A DNA stretch of 64,000 nt, from contig NZ_KB375281.1 in the NCBI RefSeq assembly GCF_000336555.1, positions 3,385,848-3,449,847 on the forward strand, given 5' to 3'. This stretch comes from Afipia clevelandensis ATCC 49720. GTDB taxonomy: Bacteria > Pseudomonadota > Alphaproteobacteria > Rhizobiales > Xanthobacteraceae. The notes below the pieces were generated by a model. It was not told where the DNA came from. It saw only the letters and a program-made list of their open reading frames with translations, and did not search any database. Below, one piece after another: positions 54,219-63,518 of the stretch (its first letter is position 1; every line of letters starts with the position of its first letter). The translations under genes and the position numbers were made by a program.

Positions 54219-56645
54219 TCAGGCCACGCGCAGGCTGCGCAGCGTCTTGGGCCCCATCTTTTCAAACGGTTCCGGCCGGCCGATGCCGTAGCCTTGCGCG
54301 TAATCGACCCCGATCTCGCGCAACGCCGCGATGGTGGCGTCGTTCTCCACGAATTCAGCGACGGTCTGCTTGCCCATGACCTTGCCGATGCGGCAGATCA
54401 TCTCGACCATGGCGCGGTCGATCGGATCGTCCAGCATGTCCTTGACGAAGCTGCCGTCGATCTTGAGGTAGTTCACCGGCAAGTGCTTCAGATAGCCAAA
54501 CGACGACATGCCGCTGCCGAAGTCGTCCAGCGAGAAACGGCATCCCAGTTGCTGCAGCACGCCGATGAATCGGTTGGCGTTGTCGAGGTTGGCGATGGCG
54601 CTGGTCTCGGTGATCTCGAAACAGATCATCGACGGCGGAATGCCGTATCGCGTGAGCTGCTCGCGGACGTAGTCGACAAATCCCTCGTCGCTGAAGGTCG
54701 CGCCTGACAGATTGATGGCGCAGGTTGCGATGGACGGGGCGCCATGACGGATCCGGCTGGCGATGGTCTCGAAAGCGTGCTTCACCACCCAGCGGTCGAT
54801 CAGCGGCATCAGCCCGTAACGCTCCGCGGCAGGAATGAAATCCCCCGGAGGCACGAGGTTGCCGTCCTTGTCGCGCAGGCGCAGCAACAGTTCGATATGC
54901 GTGCCTTCGCATGAGGTCTCATGCAGGGCCGCGATGTTCTGCGCATAGAGGCAGAAACGCTGTTCTTCGAGCGCGTCATGAATGCGCTGGACCCACGCCA
55001 TTTCGCCGAAGCGATGCAGCAATTCGGTGTCGCTCGGATTGTGGATCTGAATCCGGTTGCGGCCCTTTTCCTTGGCGAGATAGCAGGCGAGGTCGGCGGT
55101 GCGCAGGGTCTCGTCCTTGGTGGCGCGGCCGTGAATCTGCACAAGGCCGATGCTGGCCGTGACCGTGAACGAGCGTCCATTCCAGATGAAGTTCAGGTCT
55201 TGCACAGCTTGCCGGAGCTTTTCGGCGACAATGGCCGCGCGTTCCAGGTCGCCGTTTTCCAGCAGGATGGCGAATTCGTCGCCGCCGAGGCGGGCCAGCA
55301 AATCGTCGACGCGCAAATGCAACTGGAGCACCTCGGCGACCTCGCACAGCAGCTTGTCGCCAGCGGCATGACCGCAGGTGTCGTTGATGATCTTGAACTG
55401 GTCGAGGTCGAGGAACATCAGCGCGCGCGGGCTGGTGTCGCCGTGATCCTGGGCCTGCAGTGCCTTTTCAAGGCGGTGTTCAAACTCGCGGCGATTGGCG
55501 AGCTTGGTCAGGCTGTCGTGCGAGGCTTGCCACGACAGGCGTGCGATGAACTTCTTCTCGCTTGTCATGTCGTGCAGGACAAGCACTGCGCCGGCCACCG
55601 TGCCGTCCTTGTAGAGTGGGGTGCCGGTCATGGAGATGGCGACAGATGTGGAATCCGGCCGTTGCAACAGTTGCGGCCGTGTCGTGGGCGGAAGGTTGCT
55701 GCCCTGCAGGATCTGCCGGAATTGGTTCTCGCGCTGCTGGCCGGTTTCTTCATCGAGAATCCGGAACAGCGAGTCGATCGGCAGTCCCCTGGCCGAGAGA
55801 GCGCGGCTGGCCACCAGCCGCTCGGCCGCCGGGTTCATGTAGTCCACACGGCCTTCCGCATCGGTGCTGATGACGGCATCGCCGATCGCGGCCAGGGTAA
55901 TCTGGGCGCGTTCCTTTTCACTGCGAAGAGCATGCACGAACCGGCGCCGCTGCGCCAGGAAGCGGCGGGTCACCACGAGCAGCAAGGCAACCAGCAGACC
56001 GGCTGTGAACAGGTTGACGATGGTCAGTGCAAGTTTCACCTGCCGCGAGCCGTTGCCGAGGCTTTTGGCAAAGCTCATCGCCTCCGGTGCGAAGCGGGCG
56101 TTGAAGCCATCAATCCGCTCGCGCAACGAGCTCAGTTCCTGTTGCGAAGCGATGGTCCCGTTCTGCTCAAGCTGGATCTGTTTTGCCAGGTCCATGAGGT
56201 CGTCAAGCATCGGATCGGTATTCATCCAGTGCCTGATCGCCGTCTTGAACGGCGGCAGTTGACGGAAATAGCGGTACAGCCAGATCAGGCCGTCAATATC
56301 CTCGGGATGGTTGCCGCCTTGCAGGAAGCCTGCGCGGGCGGCTTTGATATCCACGGGCTTTTTGTCGAGCGCGACGCGCGCGGCGCGGTCGCCGAGCGGA
56401 GCGGCGATGGATTTCTCATACTGCTCGAAATACCGGTCGTCGCCGGTTTCGCCGTAGAGCGTAAGATAGTGAATGGCGTCCTTCTGGCCTTTCGACCACA
56501 GGCTTTCGCCGCCGACATAGGCGCGAACCGAGGACAGGACACTGAGGCTGAGGCCGGCGAGGAAGGCTTGCAGCAGGACAATGGCGACGAACGGCGAGAC
56601 CAGCCGCAGCAGGCGCATTCTGGCAGAGAGAAAATTGAACTTCAT
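54219..56645 (-). CDS. GGDEF-EAL dual-domain c-di-GMP enzyme with PAS and periplasmic sensor
   Basis: An 808-residue membrane protein. A helix (about 16-38) and another (about 207-228) enclose a CHASE-like periplasmic region. A PAS domain follows (about 245-370), then GGDEF ([12 protein letters not shown]) with an intact inhibitory site RVDD just before. The EAL domain has ELLLRL in place of EALLRW, but NLSG, FEITET, DDFGSG, LKIDGSF, FVEN and QGYGIG are present, so phosphodiesterase activity is plausible. Which activity dominates cannot be told. Confidence 0.93.
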   Translation of the reverse strand: MKFNFLSARMRLLRLVSPFVAIVLLQAFLAGLSLSVLSSVRAYVGGESLWSKGQKDAIHYLTLYGETGDDRYFEQYEKSIAAPLGDRAARVALDKKPVDIKAARAGFLQGGNHPEDIDGLIWLYRYFRQLPPFKTAIRHWMNTDPMLDDLMDLAKQIQLEQNGTIASQQELSSLRERIDGFNARFAPEAMSFAKSLGNGSRQVKLALTIVNLFTAGLLVALLLVVTRRFLAQRRRFVHALRSEKERAQITLAAIGDAVISTDAEGRVDYMNPAAERLVASRALSARGLPIDSLFRILDEETGQQRENQFRQILQGSNLPPTTRPQLLQRPDSTSVAISMTGTPLYKDGTVAGAVLVLHDMTSEKKFIARLSWQASHDSLTKLANRREFEHRLEKALQAQDHGDTSPRALMFLDLDQFKIINDTCGHAAGDKLLCEVAEVLQLHLRVDDLLARLGGDEFAILLENGDLERAAIVAEKLRQAVQDLNFIWNGRSFTVTASIGLVQIHGRATKDETLRTADLACYLAKEKGRNRIQIHNPSDTELLHRFGEMAWVQRIHDALEEQRFCLYAQNIAALHETSCEGTHIELLLRLRDKDGNLVPPGDFIPAAERYGLMPLIDRWVVKHAFETIASRIRHGAPSIATCAINLSGATFSDEGFVDYVREQLTRYGIPPSMICFEITETSAIANLDNANRFIGVLQQLGCRFSLDDFGSGMSSFGYLKHLPVNYLKIDGSFVKDMLDDPIDRAMVEMICRIGKVMGKQTVAEFVENDATIAALREIGVDYAQGYGIGRPEPFEKMGPKTLRSLRVA

Positions 56646-56955
56646 CGGACGCTATACGCCCCCCGGCCTGCTCGACGTGAATTCCCTGTTGCGTTTCCAT
56701 TACCAGTCGCAACCGATGGTTCTGGGCCACCTTGATGCGCAGGTTCCACACTGACGGCATCTGATTAAGGAGCGGCGAATAGCGCGCCTTGCGGTTGCAC
56801 AACCGGAAGTTTGCGTGAATCGCGGGTAAATATTTCGGGATGCTTTAGAGAAAGCCGCCCCGCCGGCGATGCCGGGCAGGGCGTTCGATTCCAGCTATTC
56901 GATAGAAATATCAGCGTCTTGGCCAATGAACGCTGTGTCCACGGCAGGCCGCGTC
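56646..56955. other. Intergenic region between vWA and GGDEF-EAL genes
   Basis: A 310-bp gap in the minus-strand direction between the vWA stop and the GGDEF-EAL start. An imperfect GC-rich hairpin (about 56855-56884) followed by CTTTCTCT on the minus strand could end vWA transcription. Nothing else is recognisable. Confidence 0.35.
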
Positions 56956-58098
56956 CTAGCGCTTGAGCTGTGCTTTCAGGGTTTCCTCAACGGCGCGGTC
57001 GAACGATGACGTCCTGGCGGGCGCGGCGGCGCGCCGCTTGTCCGCGACGAACGCATCGCGTTTCTGCACCAGGACGGCGAGTTTCTCGTTCAGGGTCTTG
57101 CGGGTTTGCGTCTGCCGGTCGAGTTCGGCCTTGCGCTGTTCGGGCGTGAGCTTGCGCAAGTCATCCGGCAGTTCCTCGTCCTTGACGCTGCCGAGAGTGG
57201 TGCGCCCCGAAGCGACCGCGCTGACCAGATCGCCGTCGCCCGTCACCGCTTCCGATGACACTTTCGCGCGTTTGTTGAGATAGCTCGCCATATCGGATGC
57301 GGAGGCCGGAGCGGCCGCCGCGACCTGCGACAGTTGCCGGGTCTTTTCCTCGACACGCTTTTGCTGTGTCCGCGGCCCGTAGGGAATGACCGTGCCGTTG
57401 ATGTCCTTCTGCAGGATGATGATGTCGTCATCGTAAGGTGTCTCGATCACCACAAGCTCGCCGCCGTCCTGCGGAATCGGAATAAAGCGGCCGTCACCGA
57501 GCTGCGCGATGTCCTGCCAGACGCGCGCGGTGTCGCGCGCGCTGCCGGCGAGTACGGCATTGACCACGATGTCGCGTTGCTTCGCAACCGCAAGTGTTTT
57601 CGGATATTTGTTGTCCTGCGCGTAATCCATGTGCGGCGGTGCGTCGCCGACCAGAAACACGATGCGGCGGACATCGCCGCCCTTGCTCCACTGCAGCTTG
57701 TTGACCGCAATATCCAGCGCTTCGTTGACGCTTTCCGGCCAGTCGCCCCCGCCCCGCGCCTTCAGGTCGAGCAGGTTGGCGTAGATGTCCTGAATGTCGG
57801 TGGTGAGATCGAACGTCCTGGTGACGTATTCGTCCCCGATATCGCGATAGGCGACGAGGCCGATGCGAATGTCCGCGTCAGGATTGGTATCCACCACGCT
57901 GGTTGCAATGGACCAGATCTTCCGCTTGGCGCCTTCGAGCAGTCCGCCCATCGAGCCGGTGGTGTCGAGCACAAAGGCGACCTCGACGGTCGGCTTGGCC
58001 ACGGCCTGCGAAAGCGCCGCGGTGACGGGCAATGCGAGAATGGCGAGCGCGAGCGCGCGGCCGCCGGATGTAAATCGGCCGGTGATGCGTGATGGCAT
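56956..58098 (-). CDS. Exported von Willebrand factor type A domain protein
   Basis: A 380-residue exported protein. A signal sequence (about 1-34) precedes a vWA domain starting VEVAFVLDTTGSM: the MIDAS residues are D45, T47 and S49. A Gly-rich GGGDWPE segment follows. The C-terminal half is Lys/Arg-rich and likely coiled coil (ELDRQTQTRKTLNEKLAVLVQKRDAFVADKRR). Binding partners are unknown. The start at 58098 is backed by GGAGGGG. No AAA+ partner is near. Confidence 0.87.
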   Translation of the reverse strand: MPSRITGRFTSGGRALALAILALPVTAALSQAVAKPTVEVAFVLDTTGSMGGLLEGAKRKIWSIATSVVDTNPDADIRIGLVAYRDIGDEYVTRTFDLTTDIQDIYANLLDLKARGGGDWPESVNEALDIAVNKLQWSKGGDVRRIVFLVGDAPPHMDYAQDNKYPKTLAVAKQRDIVVNAVLAGSARDTARVWQDIAQLGDGRFIPIPQDGGELVVIETPYDDDIIILQKDINGTVIPYGPRTQQKRVEEKTRQLSQVAAAAPASASDMASYLNKRAKVSSEAVTGDGDLVSAVASGRTTLGSVKDEELPDDLRKLTPEQRKAELDRQTQTRKTLNEKLAVLVQKRDAFVADKRRAAAPARTSSFDRAVEETLKAQLKR

Positions 58099-58256
58099 GT
58101 CCCCCTCCAAGGGTAAGCGTTATGGCAATTGTTGTTGCTCCCAGCGGAACCCATGGTTCCCGCGCCTCGCGGCGCCTCGGGGTCCGAATTGTGTCCGGGC
58201 GTGTACGCTTTTGGGGGCTGAGAGGCTTTTGCTTTTTTGCTACGGTGCGCGGAATC

Positions 58257-58748
58257 ATGCATTCACCAGTCCGCCCACCCGAACTTGCTTTGCGACCGGA
58301 TCGCCGGCAGTCCGACACTGCGCTTGCAATTGCCCGCGGCACGACGAGATTCCTGAGATCGCTGGATTTTTCCTGTGTCAGCGAACTGACGCTGCCGTCT
58401 GGCCGCCGCGCCGATCTGGTGGCGATGAACGCGCGCGGCGAGATCTGGATCGTGGAAATCAAATCATCGGTGGAGGACCTGCGCGCCGATCAAAAATGGC
58501 AGGATTACCGGATGCACTGCGATCGGTTGTTCTTCGCTTTCACACAGGACATGCCGTGCGAGCTGTTTCCGCCGGACACCGGACTGATCGTGGCCGACGC
58601 TTATGGCGCGTACCTGCATTGCGAGGCGCCGGAGCATCGGCTGCCCGCGGCGACACGCAAATCAATGATCATCGGTTTTGGATTGCTGGCGGCACAGCGC
58701 ATCGGCCGCCTTGCCGACCCGCAGGGCTATCCCGGCATTGGCGAGTGA
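58257..58748 (+). CDS. mmcB: MmcB family DNA repair protein (PD-(D/E)XK nuclease-like)
   Basis: A 163-residue protein matching MmcB, which is damage-induced in Caulobacter. The core of a PD-(D/E)XK nuclease fold is visible: RRADLVAMNARGEIWIVEIKSS with D and E-x-K. The following DQKWQDYRMHCDRLFFAF helix is typical. It overlaps the convergent haem oxygenase gene by 22 bp. Confidence 0.9.
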   Translation: MHSPVRPPELALRPDRRQSDTALAIARGTTRFLRSLDFSCVSELTLPSGRRADLVAMNARGEIWIVEIKSSVEDLRADQKWQDYRMHCDRLFFAFTQDMPCELFPPDTGLIVADAYGAYLHCEAPEHRLPAATRKSMIIGFGLLAAQRIGRLADPQGYPGIGE

Positions 58749-59338
58749 TCGCCGTTCCGGCCCGGTCGCGGAACGTTCACCACCAGGCTGTCCATCGGCA
58801 TCAGCGCGCTTTCAAACATGGCGAACGCGATATTTGCGCCGCACACCACGCCTGCGATGTCGGTCTGTGCGGATGGGTGCGCTTCCAGCACATTCAGGAA
58901 ACTCGGCCAGAATCGTTTTCCGAATCCATGGCGCAGATAGGCCGTCGCATTCATCGCGTCTGAATCGGGATTTTCCGCAAGCCGCGCCAGCATCACCCGC
59001 GAACTCATGCGCGAGGCTTCGAGCACATAGACCGCGCCCAGCATCTCTGCCGCCGATTCAAATGAGGGCACAGCTTGCGGATCGCAGGCGATGTTCAGCG
59101 CGTCGAGATCGTTTTGAAGGGCAGGCGTGCGGATACGCTGAGGCCAATCCGACAGGATGGTTTCGATGCCGCCTGTTTCCAGTGCAGCTTCAAGCGGAAA
59201 CAACGCTTCCGCCTGGCTGCGCAGAAAACCTGCATAGTAGACGGGAAAGGTGAGATCGAGATTTGCCAGCGCGGCATCGAGCCGGCGGTGCGAACTGCAT
59301 GTCGCTTCGCGGATAATGTCCTGGATGGCGACGGCCAT
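58727..59338 (-). CDS. Biliverdin-producing haem oxygenase
   Basis: A 203-residue helical enzyme that opens haem to biliverdin, iron and CO. The proximal His is H17 (SSHRRLD) and the distal helix is GAVYVLEASRMSSRV. The length fits BphO/HmuO. It could provide the chromophore of a bacteriophytochrome, but none is in the window; iron recycling is the alternative. The gene ends inside the mmcB end. Confidence 0.88.
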   Translation of the reverse strand: MAVAIQDIIREATCSSHRRLDAALANLDLTFPVYYAGFLRSQAEALFPLEAALETGGIETILSDWPQRIRTPALQNDLDALNIACDPQAVPSFESAAEMLGAVYVLEASRMSSRVMLARLAENPDSDAMNATAYLRHGFGKRFWPSFLNVLEAHPSAQTDIAGVVCGANIAFAMFESALMPMDSLVVNVPRPGRNGDHSPMPG

Positions 59339-59367
59339 GACGGTTTCGCCTTTGATGCTGCGCGATC

Positions 59368-59589
59368 CTACATCACCACGATTTCGCGCGAGGGAACGAA
59401 CGGCTCAAGCAGGGTGGTGACATAGTTGCGGGTCACCTGAACGGGATACGCCTCCCGGCGGCGGACAGTAACGCGCGGCGCGCGCAGGCTCGTGCCTTGC
59501 GGCCAGTCGATGCGGTAGTCCTCGACCAGACCGAATTGCTTGGTGACTTCGAGACGGGACGAGATTTCGAGATGTCGCGCTTTTCGCAT
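59368..59589 (-). CDS. Small hypothetical protein
   Basis: A 73-residue protein starting at the ATG at 59589 (MRKARHLEISSRLEVTKQFG) and ending with FVPSREIVVM. The sequence looks like real coding sequence (mixed hydrophobic and charged, low Arg bias). No family or RBS is certain. It lies between the response regulator and haem oxygenase genes, same strand. Confidence 0.5.
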   Translation of the reverse strand: MRKARHLEISSRLEVTKQFGLVEDYRIDWPQGTSLRAPRVTVRRREAYPVQVTRNYVTTLLEPFVPSREIVVM

Positions 59590-59681
59590 CGGCTGATTGC
59601 GGCAGGTGCCGCTCCCTTTCTGATGGTCCTGCGCGGTCAACGCAGGCCCACTCAAAAAGGTTCCGCCGATGTCCCCGCCGG

Positions 59682-60236
59682 TTAGCGGGGCGCGCGCTTG
59701 GCCAGAATCCGCTGCAGCGTCCGGCGATGCATATTCAGGCGGCGCGCCGTCTCCGAGACGTTGCGGTTGCACATTTCATAGATGCGCTGGATGTGTTCCC
59801 AGCGCACCCGGTCCGCGGACATCGGATTCTGCGGAAGCTGCGACTTGTCATTGCCGCTCGCAAGCAGGGCCGCGACCACATCATCGGCATCGGCCGGCTT
59901 CGAGAGATAATCGACTGCGCCCATCTTCACCGCGGTCACGGCAGTGGCGATGTTGCCGTAGCCCGTCAGCACGATGGCACGGGCATCCGGCCGCTGACGC
60001 TTCAGCGCCGAGACAACATCCAGACCGTTGCCGTCGCCGAGCCGCAGGTCGACCACCGCGAAAGCCGGCGGCGTCTGATTGATATGCTGCAGCCCGTCGG
60101 ACACATTGTCGCAGGTGCTCACGGCAAAGCCGCGGGTTTCCATGGCGCGCGCCAGTCGGTCGAGAAAAGCCTTGTCGTCCTCGACAATCAGCAGAGAACG
60201 GTCGGCAATCTCGGTCAATTCGGCAGTTGCGGTCAC
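59682..60236 (-). CDS. regA: Redox response regulator of the ActR/RegA/PrrA family
   Basis: A 184-residue regulator. The receiver domain has D63 in VVDLRLGD (phospho-acceptor), LTGYG and YLSKP. A Pro-containing linker leads to the Fis-type HTH at about 147-182 (NVSETARRLNMHRRTLQRILAKR). This family is nearly invariant in the HTH. It controls aerobic/anaerobic energy genes in response to the partner kinase encoded by the next gene, 116 bp upstream. Confidence 0.95.
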   Translation of the reverse strand: MTATAELTEIADRSLLIVEDDKAFLDRLARAMETRGFAVSTCDNVSDGLQHINQTPPAFAVVDLRLGDGNGLDVVSALKRQRPDARAIVLTGYGNIATAVTAVKMGAVDYLSKPADADDVVAALLASGNDKSQLPQNPMSADRVRWEHIQRIYEMCNRNVSETARRLNMHRRTLQRILAKRAPR

Positions 60237-60352
60237 GGTTTTTCACCTCCTGATGTGCTGCCACAGATATGGCGTGTTATTCGGGCAAAGCCAAGGCCGG
60301 AGGTCTTGGCGGGTTCTCAATCATCCTGTTTCGGCGTTTGGGCTGCTGCGAC

Positions 60353-61672
60353 TTAAGGCAGCACTGCTGACGGAATTTCAGAGCTTTCAAAGCTGCTCCT
60401 CGGCCAGACGATGGTCACGACGGCGCCGTGGTCCGGGAAGGTGCGGTTGGTGAACGACACCCGTGCTCCGGTCCGCTCCAGCAGGGTGCGGGCGATGAAA
60501 ACGCCAAGGCCGAGGCCGCCCCCGCTGTCCCCCGAACGGCGGCGCGTCAGATAAGGTTCGCCGATCCGTTTGAGGATGTCCGGTGCGATCCCCGGCCCAT
60601 CGTCAGAGATGACGATCTCGACAGTGCTTGCATTCCACCACGCATTGACCTCGACGCGCTCGCGCGCGAAATCGACGGCATTTTCCAGAATGTTGCCGAC
60701 CCCGTACAGGATCGCCGGATTGCGCATCCCGACCGGCTCGGCCTCCTGTGACAGCGCGATGCGCACCTTGATGGCGATGCCGAAATCGCGGTGCGGCGCG
60801 ACGGTCTCCTCGATCAGTGTCGAGAGCGGCATCTGGTCGAACGGCGCGCCCTGCGACGACAGTTGCGTGATCTTGGCGAGAATTTCGCGGCAGCGCTGCG
60901 CCTGTTCGCGCAAGGTGCGCAGATCGGCGCGGGCATGCTCGTCGAGGCCCTTGGCCTCGATCGCCTGTTCAAGTTCGCGCGAAATCAGAAAGATGGTGGA
61001 TAGTGGTGTTCCAAGTTCATGCGCCGCGGCTGCAGCAAGGCCGTCGATCTGCGTCAGATGCTGTTCGCGAGTCAGCACAAGCTCGGTTGCCGCCAGCGCA
61101 TCCGCCAGCTTGCGGGCTTCCTCGGTGACCTGAAACGCATAAAGGCTGGTCACGCCGATCGCCAGAACGATCGAGAGCCAGACCGCGATCATGTAGGTTG
61201 CCGGCAGGACCAGAGGCTCGTCGCCATTCCATGGCAGCGGCAGATGATAGAAGCCGAGCAGGGAGGCGCATCCGGCGGCGAAGATGCCGAGCGCCAGGGT
61301 GATCCGTGTCGGCAACGCCGTGGCGGAGATCAGGACCGGCGCCAGGAAAAGAAATGAAAACGGATTCTGCAAACCGCCGGTCAAAAACAGCAGGGCGGCA
61401 AGTTCGGTGATGTTCAGGGTCAAAAGCGCCGCCGCATAGCGCGGCGCCAGCCGATGGACCGGATTGAACCTGATCTGCAGCACCAGATTTAGCAGCGACG
61501 ACAGGCCGATGATGACCACGCAAGGGATGATCGGGACCTCGAAATCGAGCCCTTCGGACACGATGAAGATCGTCGCCAGTTGTCCGAGCACGGCCAGCCA
61601 GCGCAGGCGCAGGATGGTGTCGAGGCGCACATAGCGGCGCGGATGGCGGAAATCGGGCGCGAGCTCGGTCAT
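60353..61672 (-). CDS. regB: Redox sensor histidine kinase of the ActS/RegB/PrrB family
   Basis: A 439-residue kinase with six N-terminal membrane helices. The quinone-site heptapeptide GGLQNPF is near residues 98-104. The H-box AAAAHELGTPLS has His218, and Cys261 in RCREIL corresponds to the redox-active Cys of RegB. The ATPase domain has NILENAVDFA and DDGPGI, GGGLGLGVF. It autophosphorylates when the quinone pool is reduced and passes phosphate to the regulator encoded downstream. Confidence 0.95.
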   Translation of the reverse strand: MTELAPDFRHPRRYVRLDTILRLRWLAVLGQLATIFIVSEGLDFEVPIIPCVVIIGLSSLLNLVLQIRFNPVHRLAPRYAAALLTLNITELAALLFLTGGLQNPFSFLFLAPVLISATALPTRITLALGIFAAGCASLLGFYHLPLPWNGDEPLVLPATYMIAVWLSIVLAIGVTSLYAFQVTEEARKLADALAATELVLTREQHLTQIDGLAAAAAHELGTPLSTIFLISRELEQAIEAKGLDEHARADLRTLREQAQRCREILAKITQLSSQGAPFDQMPLSTLIEETVAPHRDFGIAIKVRIALSQEAEPVGMRNPAILYGVGNILENAVDFARERVEVNAWWNASTVEIVISDDGPGIAPDILKRIGEPYLTRRRSGDSGGGLGLGVFIARTLLERTGARVSFTNRTFPDHGAVVTIVWPRSSFESSEIPSAVLP

Positions 61673-61792
61673 GCATCCTTCTTAACGTCCGGCCACGCCG
61701 ATCACAAACGTGGTCATATCACAGCCTTGCACATTCGAGCCTTGCGGAGACAGCGCTTGCGAAGCGGGCACGGTTGGCCCAATGAACCGGTC

Positions 61793-62578
61793 ATGACCGC
61801 TCCGCTGCAAGTCCACGATATGCCGCAGGCCGGCTCGATCGCCGCGATTGAGCTCGACCGGCTGGTGAAGGTCTACAAGACCACGCGCGCCGTGGACGGC
61901 ATCTCGTTCGCCATCCAGCGCGGTTCGGTCACGGGATTGCTGGGCGGCAACGGCGCGGGCAAGACCACCACCATTTCCATGATCATGGGACTGGTGCTTC
62001 CGACCTCCGGCCGCGTCAACGTGCTTGGCCATCCGATGCCGGACGAGAGCGCGCAGGTGCTGGGCCGGATGAATTTCGAGAGTCCTTATGTGGACATGCC
62101 GGGACGGCTCACCGTGCGGCAGAACCTGAACGTGTTCGGCCGTCTCTATGGCGTTGCAAACCTAAAGGACCGGATCGCTTCGCTCGCGTCCGATCTCGAT
62201 CTGAATGAGTTTCTCGACCGCCCCAGCGGCAAGCTCTCCGCAGGTCAGAAAACGCGCGTCGCTCTCGCGAAGGCGCTGATCAACGAGCCGGAACTGCTGC
62301 TGCTGGACGAGCCGACCGCCTCGCTCGATCCGGACACCGCCGACTGGATTCGCAGCCATCTCGAAACCTACCGCAAGGAACGCGGCGCGACGATCCTTTT
62401 GGCCTCGCACAACATGCTGGAGGTCGAGCGGCTCTGCGACCGCGTCATCATCATGAAGCGCGGGCGTATCGAGGACGACGACAGTCCTGCCGGAATTCTC
62501 GCCCGCTACAATCGCACCACGCTGGAAGATGTGTTTCTCGATGTCGCGCGCGGCCGCGTGCAGCAGGTGGCCTCATGA
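61793..62578 (+). CDS. ABC transporter ATP-binding protein (ABC-2 type)
   Basis: A 261-residue ATPase. Walker A is GGNGAGKTT, the signature LSAGQKTRVALAKAL and Walker B LLLLDEPTASLD; the H-loop is LASHNM. The A-loop aromatic is in VKVYKTTRAV. The ATG at 61793 begins the sequence found in relatives. It overlaps the permease start by 4 bp. Substrate unknown (drug or polysaccharide/lipid export). Confidence 0.93.
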   Translation: MTAPLQVHDMPQAGSIAAIELDRLVKVYKTTRAVDGISFAIQRGSVTGLLGGNGAGKTTTISMIMGLVLPTSGRVNVLGHPMPDESAQVLGRMNFESPYVDMPGRLTVRQNLNVFGRLYGVANLKDRIASLASDLDLNEFLDRPSGKLSAGQKTRVALAKALINEPELLLLDEPTASLDPDTADWIRSHLETYRKERGATILLASHNMLEVERLCDRVIIMKRGRIEDDDSPAGILARYNRTTLEDVFLDVARGRVQQVAS

Positions 62579-63402
62579 CCGACATCCAGCTCCATCGCGG
62601 CGCGCAGGGGATTGCTCCGCATCGCATCGGCGCGATGATCCTGCGGCATTGGTATCTGCTCACATCATCGTGGCCGCGGCTGCTTGAATTGATCTACTGG
62701 CCGGTGCTGCAACTGATCACATGGGGATTCTCGCAGGCCTACATCTCGCAGAACGCCGGCTTCTTCGCCAAGGCCGGCGGCACCTTCATCGGCGCGGTGA
62801 TCCTGTGGGACATCCTGTTCCGCGGCCAGCTCGGTTTCTCGATGTCGTTTCTGGAAGAGATGTGGTCGAAGAATCTCGGCAACCTGCTGATGAGCCCGCT
62901 CAAGGTCAGCGAGTATCTGATCTCGCTGATGGTGATGAGCGTGGTGCGGCTGGCGGTGGGTGTCATTCCGATGGCGGTGCTCGCCATCGCCTTCTTCGGC
63001 TTCAACCTGTTCGGCTTCGGCCTCGCGCTGGTGGCGTTCTTCTGCAATCTCATCTTCACGAGCTGGTCGTTCGGGCTGATCTCGTCAGGCCTCGTGCTGC
63101 GCAATGGCATGGGCGCGGAAGGGCTGGCCTGGACGCTGATGTTCGCGCTGTTGCCGCTGACCTGTGTCTACTATCCGGTCTCGGTGCTGCCCGAGTGGCT
63201 TCAGGTGGTGGCGTGGATGCTGCCGCCAACTTACGTTTTTGAGGGCATGCGGGCCCTGCTGATCGACAAGGTGTTCCGTACCGACCTGATGCTCGAGGCG
63301 CTGGCGATCAATGCGGTTCTGTTTATCGCATCGACTGTTGCATTTTTGCTGCTGTTGAAAAGCGCCCGAAAGCACGGATCGCTGGTCCAAAGCGGCGAAT
63401 AG
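62575..63402 (+). CDS. ABC-2 type transporter permease
   Basis: A 275-residue membrane protein with six helices and a typical ABC-2 layout (ELIYWPVLQLITWGFSQAY, EEMWSKNLGNLLMSPLKVSEYL, and YYPVSVLPEWLQVVAWMLPPTYVFEGMR). It pairs with the ATPase encoded just upstream (ATGA overlap). Confidence 0.92.
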   Translation: MTDIQLHRGAQGIAPHRIGAMILRHWYLLTSSWPRLLELIYWPVLQLITWGFSQAYISQNAGFFAKAGGTFIGAVILWDILFRGQLGFSMSFLEEMWSKNLGNLLMSPLKVSEYLISLMVMSVVRLAVGVIPMAVLAIAFFGFNLFGFGLALVAFFCNLIFTSWSFGLISSGLVLRNGMGAEGLAWTLMFALLPLTCVYYPVSVLPEWLQVVAWMLPPTYVFEGMRALLIDKVFRTDLMLEALAINAVLFIASTVAFLLLLKSARKHGSLVQSGE

Positions 63403-63518
63403 TCCAGAAAACCGGGGATGCCCGTTAATTAACCGGGTCGCCGGTAAATTGGGCGGATTGACGCTTTGTCGCAGGCCCGACAGTATGCTGCGCCGCAAAC
63501 CGGGAGCGAGGAGTTACA

